From CAYMSF01 sp964392985 (GTDB lineage: Bacteria > Verrucomicrobiota > Lentisphaeria > Victivallales > Victivallaceae), in the NCBI GenBank assembly GCA_964392985.1, contig CAYMSF010000012.1, forward strand, positions 1-64,000: a stretch of 64,000 nt of DNA. The letters run 5' to 3'. Positions 1 to 7,082 of the stretch are shown piece by piece (the first letter of the stretch is position 1; every line of letters begins with the position of its first letter). The translations under genes were made by a program, and so were the position numbers. Under the pieces are notes generated by a model. The model saw only the letters and a list, made by a program, of their open reading frames with translations. It searched no databases and had not been told where the DNA came from.

Positions 1-202
1 GCACGCATGAATCGCCAATCGCCTATTTTTGTCCTATTTCGCACAAGTCATTTATTTATGATGTATTTATCGGATAATTAGCGGGTTTCAATTTTGAATT
101 CCCTAAAAAACTAACTTCCGACATATTATTCAACTGCAATATTATGCAACGCGCAGGGACTGCGGCAATTAACATCAATAAATAGTTTTGTATTTTTCAT
201 TT

Positions 203-757
203 TTACTCCGTAAATGCCCTTACATAATAAACTGTCTGGCGTTTTTGTCCGGTCGGATAGTGTTCAAAGCGCTGCAAGTGACCTTGGTTATCTAGGATGT
301 CAAGAACTGCTAATGCTCTATCCGTTGTATTGATTCCAGCAACACCAAAATGAGCAATGTCTTTTGGTTTTACCACAACTGCTTCTATCCCCTCCTTTTG
401 CCGCAGAGTTTCAATTTTATTGCGGTTCGACGTAATCCAATTAAGAACTTTTCTTGCCATCGAGGCTTGTTCGTTTTCGCCAGTCAGATTGGCTATGCGC
501 CTGGCATGGACTTTGAGTACATCGGCGATCTTAATTGCCGCACGAATATCACATTCTGGAATGTACTCCAGAACATCCCCGGACACTTCATTCACAGCAC
601 GAATAATCAAGGCTAGGCGTGCAACATGTTCTGGCTGTTTGGACAGCCATGCTTTGTAGAAATCCGAGGGTGTGGTCCGCATTTCTTTTGCAATCATATC
701 ATGGTATTCTTTCCATATTGTGAAGGATTGACTCGACATTGGAATTGTTTTCTTCAT
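203..757 (-). CDS. C-terminal part of split DUF3987 replication protein
   Basis: This 184-aa frame directly continues the reading frame of the upstream 758-2476 gene; the two are separated by a single TAA followed at once by ATG. The early residues (SFTIWKEYHDMI, then KQPEHVARLALI) look like the helical C-terminal part of DUF3987 proteins, where a helix after the ATPase core is followed by a conserved basic 'K..h..RlA' stretch. The last 60 residues resemble a small winged-helix-like module. It probably once formed, or still forms by TAAATG termination-reinitiation, one functional unit with its neighbour. No independent Shine-Dalgarno sequence is evident beyond GGAG inside the end of the upstream frame. 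The function as a separate polypeptide is unknown. Confidence 0.6.
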   Translation of the reverse strand: MKKTIPMSSQSFTIWKEYHDMIAKEMRTTPSDFYKAWLSKQPEHVARLALIIRAVNEVSGDVLEYIPECDIRAAIKIADVLKVHARRIANLTGENEQASMARKVLNWITSNRNKIETLRQKEGIEAVVVKPKDIAHFGVAGINTTDRALAVLDILDNQGHLQRFEHYPTGQKRQTVYYVRAFTE

Positions 758-2476
758 TTAATTTGTCTCCAAGGTTAATAATTTTGTTATAAGATCGTTG
801 TATTTACGCAAAGCATCAGGAGAAACTTCCGCCGTTGGATACTCGCCACGTTCTTTTTCGCTTACGATATATAACCAGCGGGCTAAGAATCCCGACTCAC
901 TCAATGCCGGATTTTCTCCGAGTTTTCTAACAGCGTCGGGTTGGGTAGCGACGTATGCCGCAATACAGGGGTGTTTCAGAACAATGGGTTGGCGAGCCAT
1001 GCGGTCAATCCGGATATAGTCCCCGGCGTGTCCGGCCAACCAGAGGTCGATGTCGCCCCCTTCGGCATATCTTCCCCTGGCGATTGCGAGGATTTTTCTG
1101 CCTTCACTAGATAAAACACCAATGGCCTCTCCGTTAGCTTTCAAGCGGACACCCATGGCTTCCGAAGTTGCATCGCCACAGATGATTACGGGGGCGGTGG
1201 GTTCCTCGGTAAGTTCAGCCTGTAATGCCATTATTTCTGCTTGTGTTTTATCGCGGTCATCAGGGTTATCTGCTGTAGATTTCAATTTATGCTCAAGCCC
1301 TCGTATCCGGGCCTCGATACAGCGCCTTTGCCCACGCTGCTGATTGATTGAAGATTCATGTAGTTTTAGTTGTTGTTCCTGGTAGTCCAGTAACGGTTGT
1401 TGCAGTGGTTTTGTTATCGGAGTTTTGCCACTGCCGACTGGCGCTGATACCATTAATAACAGATTCGGCTGCTGACAGTGACCGGGTTTAATTTGGATAC
1501 TACGCTTGTTGCCAATTGCAATCGAAACCATTGCCAACAGTGCGGCACCCACCATTGAATCGTCTGCATCGTATGCTTTTGCAATACTCTGTCCGACATC
1601 TTTTAACGGTGTCGGCATCGCTTCCCATGGCCACGGCGGTGACTCGGTAACATTGTCATCTTGAGGGTCCAGATCTCCCCATGGTTCTGGTGGTTCATTG
1701 GGTATTGTGTCGGCTGTTTGAGGCGTAATTTCCGGAGGCAATCCTTTTTCCCAAGATTCCCAGTTGGCAGCGCCGAAATTGACCCCAATTAGACGCTGTT
1801 CGTTTCCGTTTCTGAGTACCCCGGGAAGTCGCGATAGTCGCGATGGATTGCTGTTCGCCAGGTCTACTTTAAGGCCGTATTTATTGCAATAATAATAAAG
1901 AAATTTAACTCTTGCCTTATATTCCGCCAAGTTTTTCGCATCGATGCGCACGATGGCATGCAAGGATTTTCCTCCTGAATATACCAGCGCTACAATCGGC
2001 AGTCCCAATTTCAAAAGTTTTGAATATTGTTCATCCAGAGTAAGGCTGTCAGATTCTATGAGTGCATAGCGAAAGTTACTAACATTTGAGTCACTTACAC
2101 CGTGTCCATCAACCGGATTAAATCGTATCCAGACACCTGCTTTAATATCGTAAGGACCAATTGCGTCTGAGATGTTATCGCCGCAGGAGTCTAATTTTTC
2201 AACAAGTTCGCTGAATTCGTATGTCTGCCCTTTTCCTATTGGTCTACCGTCCTTTGATTGCGTTACAATATTAATCATTTCACCAGGTTTAGAAATGGCT
2301 TTGATATATCTCTTTAGCGCTTCGACTCCGCTCCAGCCTTGATTTATCCAGGCATGTGTCTGATCTTCAAATATTGTTGGCTGTTTTCTTTCAACGCCTT
2401 CAAACTCTTGCTGTTGGCCTTCAGCTTGATATCCAGCAATTGCTGTTTGATCATGTTGTATCGACGGATCGCTCAT
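758..2476 (-). CDS. Primase-like / DUF3987 replication protein (N-terminal part, in-frame stop)
   Basis: A 572-aa replication protein of a mobile element. Residues about 110-235 resemble an archaeo-eukaryotic-type/RepB-like primase region: ESDSLTLDEQ, the SGGKSLHAIVRID stretch at about 167-179, and NPSRLSRLPG. Residues about 290-570 match DUF3987, with a Walker-A-like APVGSGKTP around residue 343-351. Start chosen at 2476 (MSDPSIQ), because AAGGA lies 8 nt upstream and the ATG follows the stop of the PriCT-2 gene by one base; an ATG at 2500 would overlap that gene. The frame ends at TAA 758-760 in the middle of the DUF3987 homology and resumes at ATG 757. Family assignment is by recognition of motifs, not by a search. 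Confidence 0.7.
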   Translation of the reverse strand: MSDPSIQHDQTAIAGYQAEGQQQEFEGVERKQPTIFEDQTHAWINQGWSGVEALKRYIKAISKPGEMINIVTQSKDGRPIGKGQTYEFSELVEKLDSCGDNISDAIGPYDIKAGVWIRFNPVDGHGVSDSNVSNFRYALIESDSLTLDEQYSKLLKLGLPIVALVYSGGKSLHAIVRIDAKNLAEYKARVKFLYYYCNKYGLKVDLANSNPSRLSRLPGVLRNGNEQRLIGVNFGAANWESWEKGLPPEITPQTADTIPNEPPEPWGDLDPQDDNVTESPPWPWEAMPTPLKDVGQSIAKAYDADDSMVGAALLAMVSIAIGNKRSIQIKPGHCQQPNLLLMVSAPVGSGKTPITKPLQQPLLDYQEQQLKLHESSINQQRGQRRCIEARIRGLEHKLKSTADNPDDRDKTQAEIMALQAELTEEPTAPVIICGDATSEAMGVRLKANGEAIGVLSSEGRKILAIARGRYAEGGDIDLWLAGHAGDYIRIDRMARQPIVLKHPCIAAYVATQPDAVRKLGENPALSESGFLARWLYIVSEKERGEYPTAEVSPDALRKYNDLITKLLTLETN

Positions 2477-2477
2477 T

Positions 2478-2759
2478 TCATTTTTCCTTATTTTTTTCAA
2501 ACAAATTGGGATTCCTGGTATATAGAATCAATGTTGCAATTGTAAGCGGGTTTTTCCGATTTGAACTAAACTTATCCCAAAGCTGTTTACATTCTCCAGG
2601 ATTATATCGCTCGCTGTCTTTCTTGCTCCAATGTTCCCAGTCTTCTACCGATGCTCCCACTGATTTTAAAATTATCCCAGCGTGTAGCCACGATTCATAA
2701 CTTGCCATTCTCGGGTCTAGTTCGTCCAGACAATTTAATGCTTTGTCGAGGTCAGTCAT
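2478..2759 (-). CDS. PriCT-2 (primase C-terminal 2) domain protein
   Basis: A 93-aa protein that is almost entirely one PriCT-2-like helical domain: ALNCLDELDPRMASYESWLHAGIILKS, then WEHWSKKDSERYNPGECKQLWDKF. In phage and plasmid primases this domain normally sits C-terminal to the polymerase domain; here it is a separate small gene placed before the primase/DUF3987 gene. GGAGG lies 6 nt before the ATG, and the start overlaps the end of the 51-aa gene upstream. The stop is one base before the ATG of the downstream replication gene, so translation is probably coupled. Confidence 0.7.
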   Translation of the reverse strand: MTDLDKALNCLDELDPRMASYESWLHAGIILKSVGASVEDWEHWSKKDSERYNPGECKQLWDKFSSNRKNPLTIATLILYTRNPNLFEKNKEK

Positions 2760-2907
2760 TTTTTACCTCCGCGGCAATAATATTACCATAATTTTCAGTT
2801 AAAATAGATTTATTAATTATGCTATAAATATTTATAGTTCCTTTAGTTCGAATAAGTTCTTGTGCCTGGCAGTGGATTGCCGGGCGTTTTATTGTTTTGC
2901 TTTTCAT
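2752..2907 (-). CDS. Small 51-aa protein in mobile-element operon
   Basis: A short open frame that exactly fills the gap between the excisionase-like and PriCT-2 genes. Its ATG shares the ATGA overlap with the stop of the upstream gene, and its TGA lies inside the start of the downstream gene (8-nt overlap), the arrangement expected of a real, coupled operon gene. The product starts MKSKTIKRPAIHCQAQELIR, is basic at the N-terminus and has an Ile/Asn-rich middle. I recognise no family. The hairpin at 2864-2885 lies within it. The evidence is the architecture only. Confidence 0.55.
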   Translation of the reverse strand: MKSKTIKRPAIHCQAQELIRTKGTINIYSIINKSILTENYGNIIAAEVKND

Positions 2908-3209
2908 TTTCGTAAGCCTTTCTGTGTGTTGTTTTTTAGCTTGCGCATCAGATTAATAATATCTGCTTTTTCGATGAGCACAGAACCTTGACGGCTTGAA
3001 CTCAATTTTATCATCGGTAGTGCTCCGGTTTTCACCCAACGGGCAACTGTGAATTTTGAAACACCGGCCAACCTAGCCGCATCTTTAAGACTCAAAAACT
3101 GAGGATCGTTTGCCTCAGTTGATGGCTCTCGGATTAATTCATCAAGTTTTGCCATGGCGACTGTAGCGGCAGCTATAATCTCTGCTTTTGTTGATTCTTT
3201 GTTCATCAT
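2904..3209 (-). CDS. Excisionase-like HTH (MerR/HTH_17 type) protein
   Basis: A 101-aa protein with a helix-turn-helix of the HTH_17/excisionase family at about residues 42-92: LSLKDAARLAGVSKFTVARW, followed by a wing (SSRQGSVLIEK) and a final helix. Such proteins act as directionality factors for tyrosine integrases or as repressors of the element. It is the first gene of the minus-strand operon behind the consensus promoter at 3252-3280, and AAGGAG precedes its tandem ATG ATG. The role as xis is inferred from size, fold and the integrase in the same element. Confidence 0.7.
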   Translation of the reverse strand: MMNKESTKAEIIAAATVAMAKLDELIREPSTEANDPQFLSLKDAARLAGVSKFTVARWVKTGALPMIKLSSSRQGSVLIEKADIINLMRKLKNNTQKGLRK

Positions 3210-3251
3210 TCAGCTCCTTTTTTTAAATTATTTTTCATGTAACTACTCCTA

Positions 3252-3280
3252 ATTATAGAGCGGTATTTAGATTTTGTCAA
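3252..3280 (-). promoter_or_regulatory. Consensus sigma-70 promoter of element operon
   Basis: Read on the minus strand there is TTGACA (3280-3275), a 17-bp spacer, and TATAAT (3257-3252), an exact match to both hexamers. It lies 43 bp upstream of the excisionase-like gene. A mini-frame of 10 codons with its own AGGAG lies between the promoter and that gene and ends on the gene's start codon; it may be incidental. Confidence 0.8.
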
Positions 3281-3309
3281 TATGTGCAAGTGCTTTGTAA
3301 TAAAAACAG

Positions 3310-3356
3310 TATGACTATAATATTATAGTCATATATGTGATCATAATATTATGTTC
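3310..3356. promoter_or_regulatory. Tandem palindromes upstream of element promoter
   Basis: A perfect 24-bp palindrome at 3310-3333 (half-site TATGACTATAAT) is followed by an imperfect 18-bp palindrome at 3339-3356. Both share the core ATAATATTAT, with centres 26 bp apart. They sit just upstream of the -35 hexamer of the xis operon, so they are good candidates for operator or origin-binding sites. The remaining 3357-3639 has no gene; it contains a 6-bp hairpin ATTACG-TTTT-CGTAAT at about 3511-3526 and nothing else I recognise. Confidence 0.55.
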
Positions 3357-3639
3357 GCATGTAAAAGTATGACGCAGTTTATGTATTTTTGGAGATATGC
3401 GGGCGCGCGATGGTTCCTGAGTGGCCCATTTTAACCCGCCACGTGACAACAAGACTGTGAGTTTTACAAAATGTTGAGTGGGGGGGCTTAAAAGAGATGA
3501 GCTAGGGAAATTACGTTTTCGTAATCAAACGATTTTGTGGAAAGACGTATCAACTCAATCGATGAATGCTGAATTGGCAACCGTTTCAATGGTGGAGTTA
3601 ACTAACAGTTTTTCTGTTTCGTCTTTTGAATGAGTGGTT

Positions 3640-4476
3640 TTACTTCTTGTTATTTCGCTCAGGGTAATGGCAGTGCCACCAGCGGCTGAGTTTTGGACTA
3701 AGGTTGCGGGCTCTCATTTGCTTCGCAGTCATATTCTTACCTGCAAAAAATTCTTTAGTTACCGTCCAGTAGGCATTGGTGGTTGCTGTTTTAGGCGGAA
3801 ATTCCTTTTTTAATTCTTCGACATAGCAGGCTTCTACTCGGTTTGCCCAACGTTGACTATCATCCTTGCTGGGGGCACCTAACGAGTTTCCTGTTTTTGC
3901 TGCAGCAGCGTGAGGTTTCCATGCATTGTGGCAATAGGCAAAGCCAACGTCCAATGCCAGATTAATTATATAAGCCATATTAGTTGGAGTTGGTTTGTTT
4001 ATTCCAGATACAGACAATCCGTTCACAATAGTATTGAGACTTTTTATCTTTTTGTGTAGTTGTTCAGCGGGAACAAGAACAGGTTTTTCTTCAGAACTGG
4101 CCATAACTGTTAATCGAGCCTGCAATTCTTGCAATGAGAATCTTTTTGCTGTTTGTTGAGCAGACTTTTGTATGTGTTCGTGTATAGTAACCGTTTCCTC
4201 TGAAGTTTCGGTTTTGAGAGGCGATGTTTTATTTTGCTTGGCCTCTGCTGATGGTAATATTGTTTCTGTCGTTTTTGTAACGCTGACTTTAGCTGATGTT
4301 GGTTGTATTGTTTTGCCTTCTGCTTTTATTTTTTTATATATGACGGCGGTCATACTAACTAAGGGTGGCCTCTGGAGAGGAGGTATATTTTTCAGCGGAC
4401 TATTCCCGTTAGCCAATTCATTTTTTATTTTTTTTACTTTTTTTTCTTTTGTGCTCTCTGTTTTTTTATTTCTCAT
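3640..4476 (-). CDS. Hypothetical mobile-element protein (278 aa)
   Basis: I recognise no family. Start set at 4476 (MRNKKTEST), because AGGAG lies 11 nt upstream; the frame is open further up to 4539 but has no ribosome site there. The first ~130 residues are low-complexity and rich in Lys, Thr, Ser, Glu and Pro, probably disordered. Residues about 135-278 look folded, with aromatic and basic residues near the end (RWANRVEACYVEELKKEF, ARNLSPKLSRWWHCHYPE), which could suit nucleic-acid binding. It stands alone between the replication operon and the integrase. Confidence 0.6.
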   Translation of the reverse strand: MRNKKTESTKEKKVKKIKNELANGNSPLKNIPPLQRPPLVSMTAVIYKKIKAEGKTIQPTSAKVSVTKTTETILPSAEAKQNKTSPLKTETSEETVTIHEHIQKSAQQTAKRFSLQELQARLTVMASSEEKPVLVPAEQLHKKIKSLNTIVNGLSVSGINKPTPTNMAYIINLALDVGFAYCHNAWKPHAAAAKTGNSLGAPSKDDSQRWANRVEACYVEELKKEFPPKTATTNAYWTVTKEFFAGKNMTAKQMRARNLSPKLSRWWHCHYPERNNKK

Positions 4477-4596
4477 CTTTGAGTTTTCTCCTATTTTAAA
4501 TTTTACTATACCCGTCGGGTTAGTCGGATTAATCACCACTTACCTTATTAGTTTCTATACTAAACTTATCCTATTAAAATATATATTCCATAGCAA

Positions 4597-4623
4597 AATC
4601 GGGATAATCGGGATAATCGGGTA
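4597..4623. repeat. Three 9-bp tandem repeats (iteron-like)
   Basis: AATCGGGAT occurs twice in perfect tandem (4597-4614), then a third copy with the last two bases changed (4615-4623). The terminal CGGGTAT has an inverted counterpart ATACCCG at 4508-4514 upstream of the 278-aa gene. Short GC-bearing iterons in an AT-rich gap could bind a replication or partition protein, but this is only a suggestion. Confidence 0.4.
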
Positions 4624-4651
4624 TACACCAATAAAATAAAGTTATCAATTG

Positions 4652-5983
4652 TCAGGAATTCTTTAGTAACTCTACGCACTCCTTTAGTTTAGCTATATCC
4701 GTAGTCTTGGCAATCATATCGCTTAAGTGTCCTCGGAGTTGTTCTAATTCAGGGACAGGTAATACCTTTACTTCTTTCACTATAGTCCCCATAAAATCCG
4801 GCATTTGCATCAGTTTCAACCGGGTGGTCTCACGGTTGGCATGGGCCTGGTAGTGTTTTGTCATCTCCGGTGTCATATGCCCAACCACCCCTTGAACAAT
4901 CATCAGCGGTATTCCAGCCAGTCCGGCGTAATAGCAGAAAGAGTGGCGTAGACTGTGGACGTCCTTGATTGAGACGGCTCTGTCGCGGCCTTTTACTTTT
5001 TTTGTTGTTTTAATCTCAAGACTTTCCAGGAACGCCTTAACACGGTAACTTATTCCGGATGGGTTTGCAAGATATATGGCAGCATGTTTGGGCAACACAT
5101 ATTCTTGATTGCCAGTCTTAACCCGTTGTTCACGCAGAAATTCAGCCAGAGGTGGCATAATAGGGATTTCAACCATCTTGCCGGTCTTGCGCATTCTACG
5201 TAGCACTACCTGGTTTGCTTCATCAATTTCTGACCATTTGAGAGTACAGATATCGCCTTCTCTTAACGCAGTGGTAATCCCGATGATGAATATCGGCTTG
5301 ATGAAGTCATCGGCATTGTCGGCGATTAAACGCAGTTCTGCTTCTGTAAAGGCCTCTCTGGTCTCAGACTGTTTATCAGGTTTCTCGATGTCATCAAAAG
5401 GGTTGACGATTAAACCGGCATCGTGGAAGAGACGGGAGAATACTTCTGAAATCGTTATTTGATACATATTGCATGTTTTTGGGGACAAGTTAGATTTAGT
5501 CATGTAAGCTGTAGCTTTGGAAGATGTCTTCAATTTTACCTGCTTATTAAACCGGCCATTGCTTCGTAAGTATGCAACATATGCTTCTGCATGTTGTTTA
5601 CTCACACCCGCCAGATCTTGTACAGAAGGATAGTTAGAGGTCATGAAAGCAATAAAGTCGTTCCAATATGTTCGCTTAGCTTTTTTTAACATTTCAGATG
5701 GTTGGCGTTTTCGTGGCTTTGCCAGAGACAAATCATAGGCATCCTGCAACTCTACCTTTTTACCGCCGGTTAAGTCATAACGGAAGTTCTCAACCAGCGC
5801 TTTTGCAGTTTTCTGTTTGCTTAATTCGATGGTCTTGCTTCGTATGTCTTTTTCGTAGTCTAGCGCGTCTTTTTGTTTTGTACAACCTTTGCAGACTCCG
5901 AAGTGACATTTACCATCAGCCATAAACTTATAATGGTAAAACTTGCTTTCACCACGACTTGTTTTTCTCTTGAACACCGACAT
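4652..5983 (-). CDS. Tyrosine recombinase / integrase
   Basis: A 443-aa site-specific recombinase that would catalyse integration and excision of the element. The catalytic set is visible: R241 in TTALREGD, a Lys near 266-269 in the beta-hairpin, H343-x-x-R346 in DVHSLRHSF, H369 in VVGHM and the nucleophile Y378 in KHYQAH. The N-terminus (residues 1-50) carries a cysteine-containing GVCKGC segment, followed by a SAM-like core-binding domain at about 90-200. It lies 230 bp from the tRNA-His fragment, the usual distance for an integrase and its att site. All catalytic residues are present, so it may be active. Confidence 0.93.
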   Translation of the reverse strand: MSVFKRKTSRGESKFYHYKFMADGKCHFGVCKGCTKQKDALDYEKDIRSKTIELSKQKTAKALVENFRYDLTGGKKVELQDAYDLSLAKPRKRQPSEMLKKAKRTYWNDFIAFMTSNYPSVQDLAGVSKQHAEAYVAYLRSNGRFNKQVKLKTSSKATAYMTKSNLSPKTCNMYQITISEVFSRLFHDAGLIVNPFDDIEKPDKQSETREAFTEAELRLIADNADDFIKPIFIIGITTALREGDICTLKWSEIDEANQVVLRRMRKTGKMVEIPIMPPLAEFLREQRVKTGNQEYVLPKHAAIYLANPSGISYRVKAFLESLEIKTTKKVKGRDRAVSIKDVHSLRHSFCYYAGLAGIPLMIVQGVVGHMTPEMTKHYQAHANRETTRLKLMQMPDFMGTIVKEVKVLPVPELEQLRGHLSDMIAKTTDIAKLKECVELLKNS

Positions 5984-6153
5984 ATATATTACCCGCTTTT
6001 ATTATTATTGTATTGAATTTTACCATGGTGGCAATATGGTATGGACAGTAGTGATATTACATTTGTTTTTACTAACTTAGTTATAAATGATATATATTAA
6101 TAAACTTTCATATAACATTATAATGCTACAAACAGCTCATGTCAATATCTGAA

Positions 6154-6175
6154 TTAGAACATTTTTAGAACATTT
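6154..6175. repeat. Tandem 11-bp direct repeat next to att site
   Basis: TTAGAACATTT occurs twice with no spacer (6154-6164 and 6165-6175), 40 bp from the tRNA fragment and between it and the integrase gene. Direct repeats at this place in integrative elements often are arm-type sites for the integrase or sites for the excisionase; that role is inferred. Confidence 0.5.
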
Positions 6176-6214
6176 CGGGGTTTTTAGGGGTATTTTGTGC
6201 TTAATAGATATAGC

Positions 6215-6259
6215 TTGTGGCCCAGAAGGTCGGGGGTTCAAGTCCCCTCATCCACCCCA
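6215..6259 (+). tRNA. 3' fragment of tRNA-His(GUG), element attachment site
   Basis: The segment starts in an anticodon loop (TTGTGGC, anticodon GTG). It continues with a 3' anticodon-stem strand CCAGA, a variable loop, a complete T arm (GGGGG, TTCAAGT, CCCCT), the acceptor 3' strand CATCCAC, discriminator C and encoded CCA. Discriminator C with a GUG anticodon is diagnostic of tRNA-His. The sequence before 6215 does not form the 5' half: no TCTGG partner for CCAGA. This is therefore the duplicated 3' end left by integration into a tRNA-His gene, not a functional gene. The intact tRNA should lie at the far end of the element, left of the window. The 150 bp after it (6260-6410) hold no gene. 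Confidence 0.85.
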
Positions 6260-6410
6260 ATTTTATACTCAACGAAAGTTTATACATCGAGAAATGTTTT
6301 ATTTGTCGCCTTGCTATTTGGTTGTAAACCGCTATATGGCGATGATATACTAAATTTAAATGAATGGACTCTGCGCTGATGTAATTCCTGACTGAAGGCA
6401 AGTTGAAAGT

Positions 6411-7082
6411 ATGGATGAACTGATTAGATATCTGCAGACAATTTTTGTCACCCTTATCATATTTTGCAATGTTAACGTTAGTGCGGAAAACACTAAGCCC
6501 GCACCTGACGTTGATGACACCATTGCGATAATCAATCAAGCAACGCAGAATATGTCAACGTTCAACGCAAAATTTAAACAGATTAAAAGATTTCGCATTC
6601 TTACTAATCCAATGGTGATTGACGGGATGATTTACATTAACCGTACACCATTTAAACTGGCATGGCACATTCAGAAGCCGATTAGCTATTCTGTAATCAT
6701 AAGCGACGACAGATTGTTGCAATGGGATAACGATTCAGCCCGTGCCAAAGAATATATATTCAGCGATAATCCGGTATTGGGTATGATTTCAAAAACATAC
6801 CATGATATTCTACTGGGGGATTTTTCGCGAATTGCCAAAGAATGTGAAATATCTGTTGATAAACGCAGTAATGCAATCAATGTAACGCCATTTCCAAATA
6901 GCAACATGAGTAAAGCCATTACTAAAATAATATTTGTTTTTAATGAAAAATTTCAGCACCTCACCTCGATTTCGATAGCCGAACCAGGCGGTAACAGTAC
7001 TATTATTGATTTTACAGATATTAGAATTAATGACACCATTCCCGACAAAGCATGGATGATTGGAAATGAGTCTAGATTTTAG
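6411..7082 (+). CDS. LolA-like outer-membrane lipoprotein carrier family protein
   Basis: A 223-aa secreted protein. An N-terminal signal peptide (hydrophobic TIFVTLIIFCNVNVSA, cleavage around residue 25) is followed by a LolA-like fold: NMSTFNAKFKQIKRF, the VIDGMIYINRTPFKLAWHI strand pair and LLQWDN. LolA-family proteins shuttle lipoproteins or lipids across the periplasm, and a dedicated paralogue is a regular member of aryl-polyene clusters next to an MMPL exporter, as here. It overlaps the next gene by 23 bp. It is probably the first gene of the cluster; no strong ribosome site is visible. Its cargo, perhaps the polyene lipid, is inferred. Confidence 0.8.
   Translation: MDELIRYLQTIFVTLIIFCNVNVSAENTKPAPDVDDTIAIINQATQNMSTFNAKFKQIKRFRILTNPMVIDGMIYINRTPFKLAWHIQKPISYSVIISDDRLLQWDNDSARAKEYIFSDNPVLGMISKTYHDILLGDFSRIAKECEISVDKRSNAINVTPFPNSNMSKAITKIIFVFNEKFQHLTSISIAEPGGNSTIIDFTDIRINDTIPDKAWMIGNESRF

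Noticed and set aside
2864..2885. Hairpin GCCTGGCA/TGCCGGGC with T-rich tail on the plus strand, terminator-like
   Set aside because: It lies inside the 51-aa minus-strand gene, on the wrong strand for the operon, and no plus-strand gene precedes it.
6201..6539. Minus-strand 112-codon frame across the tRNA fragment and lolA-like start
   Set aside because: It includes the reverse complement of the tRNA fragment and overlaps a supported gene; no protein features.
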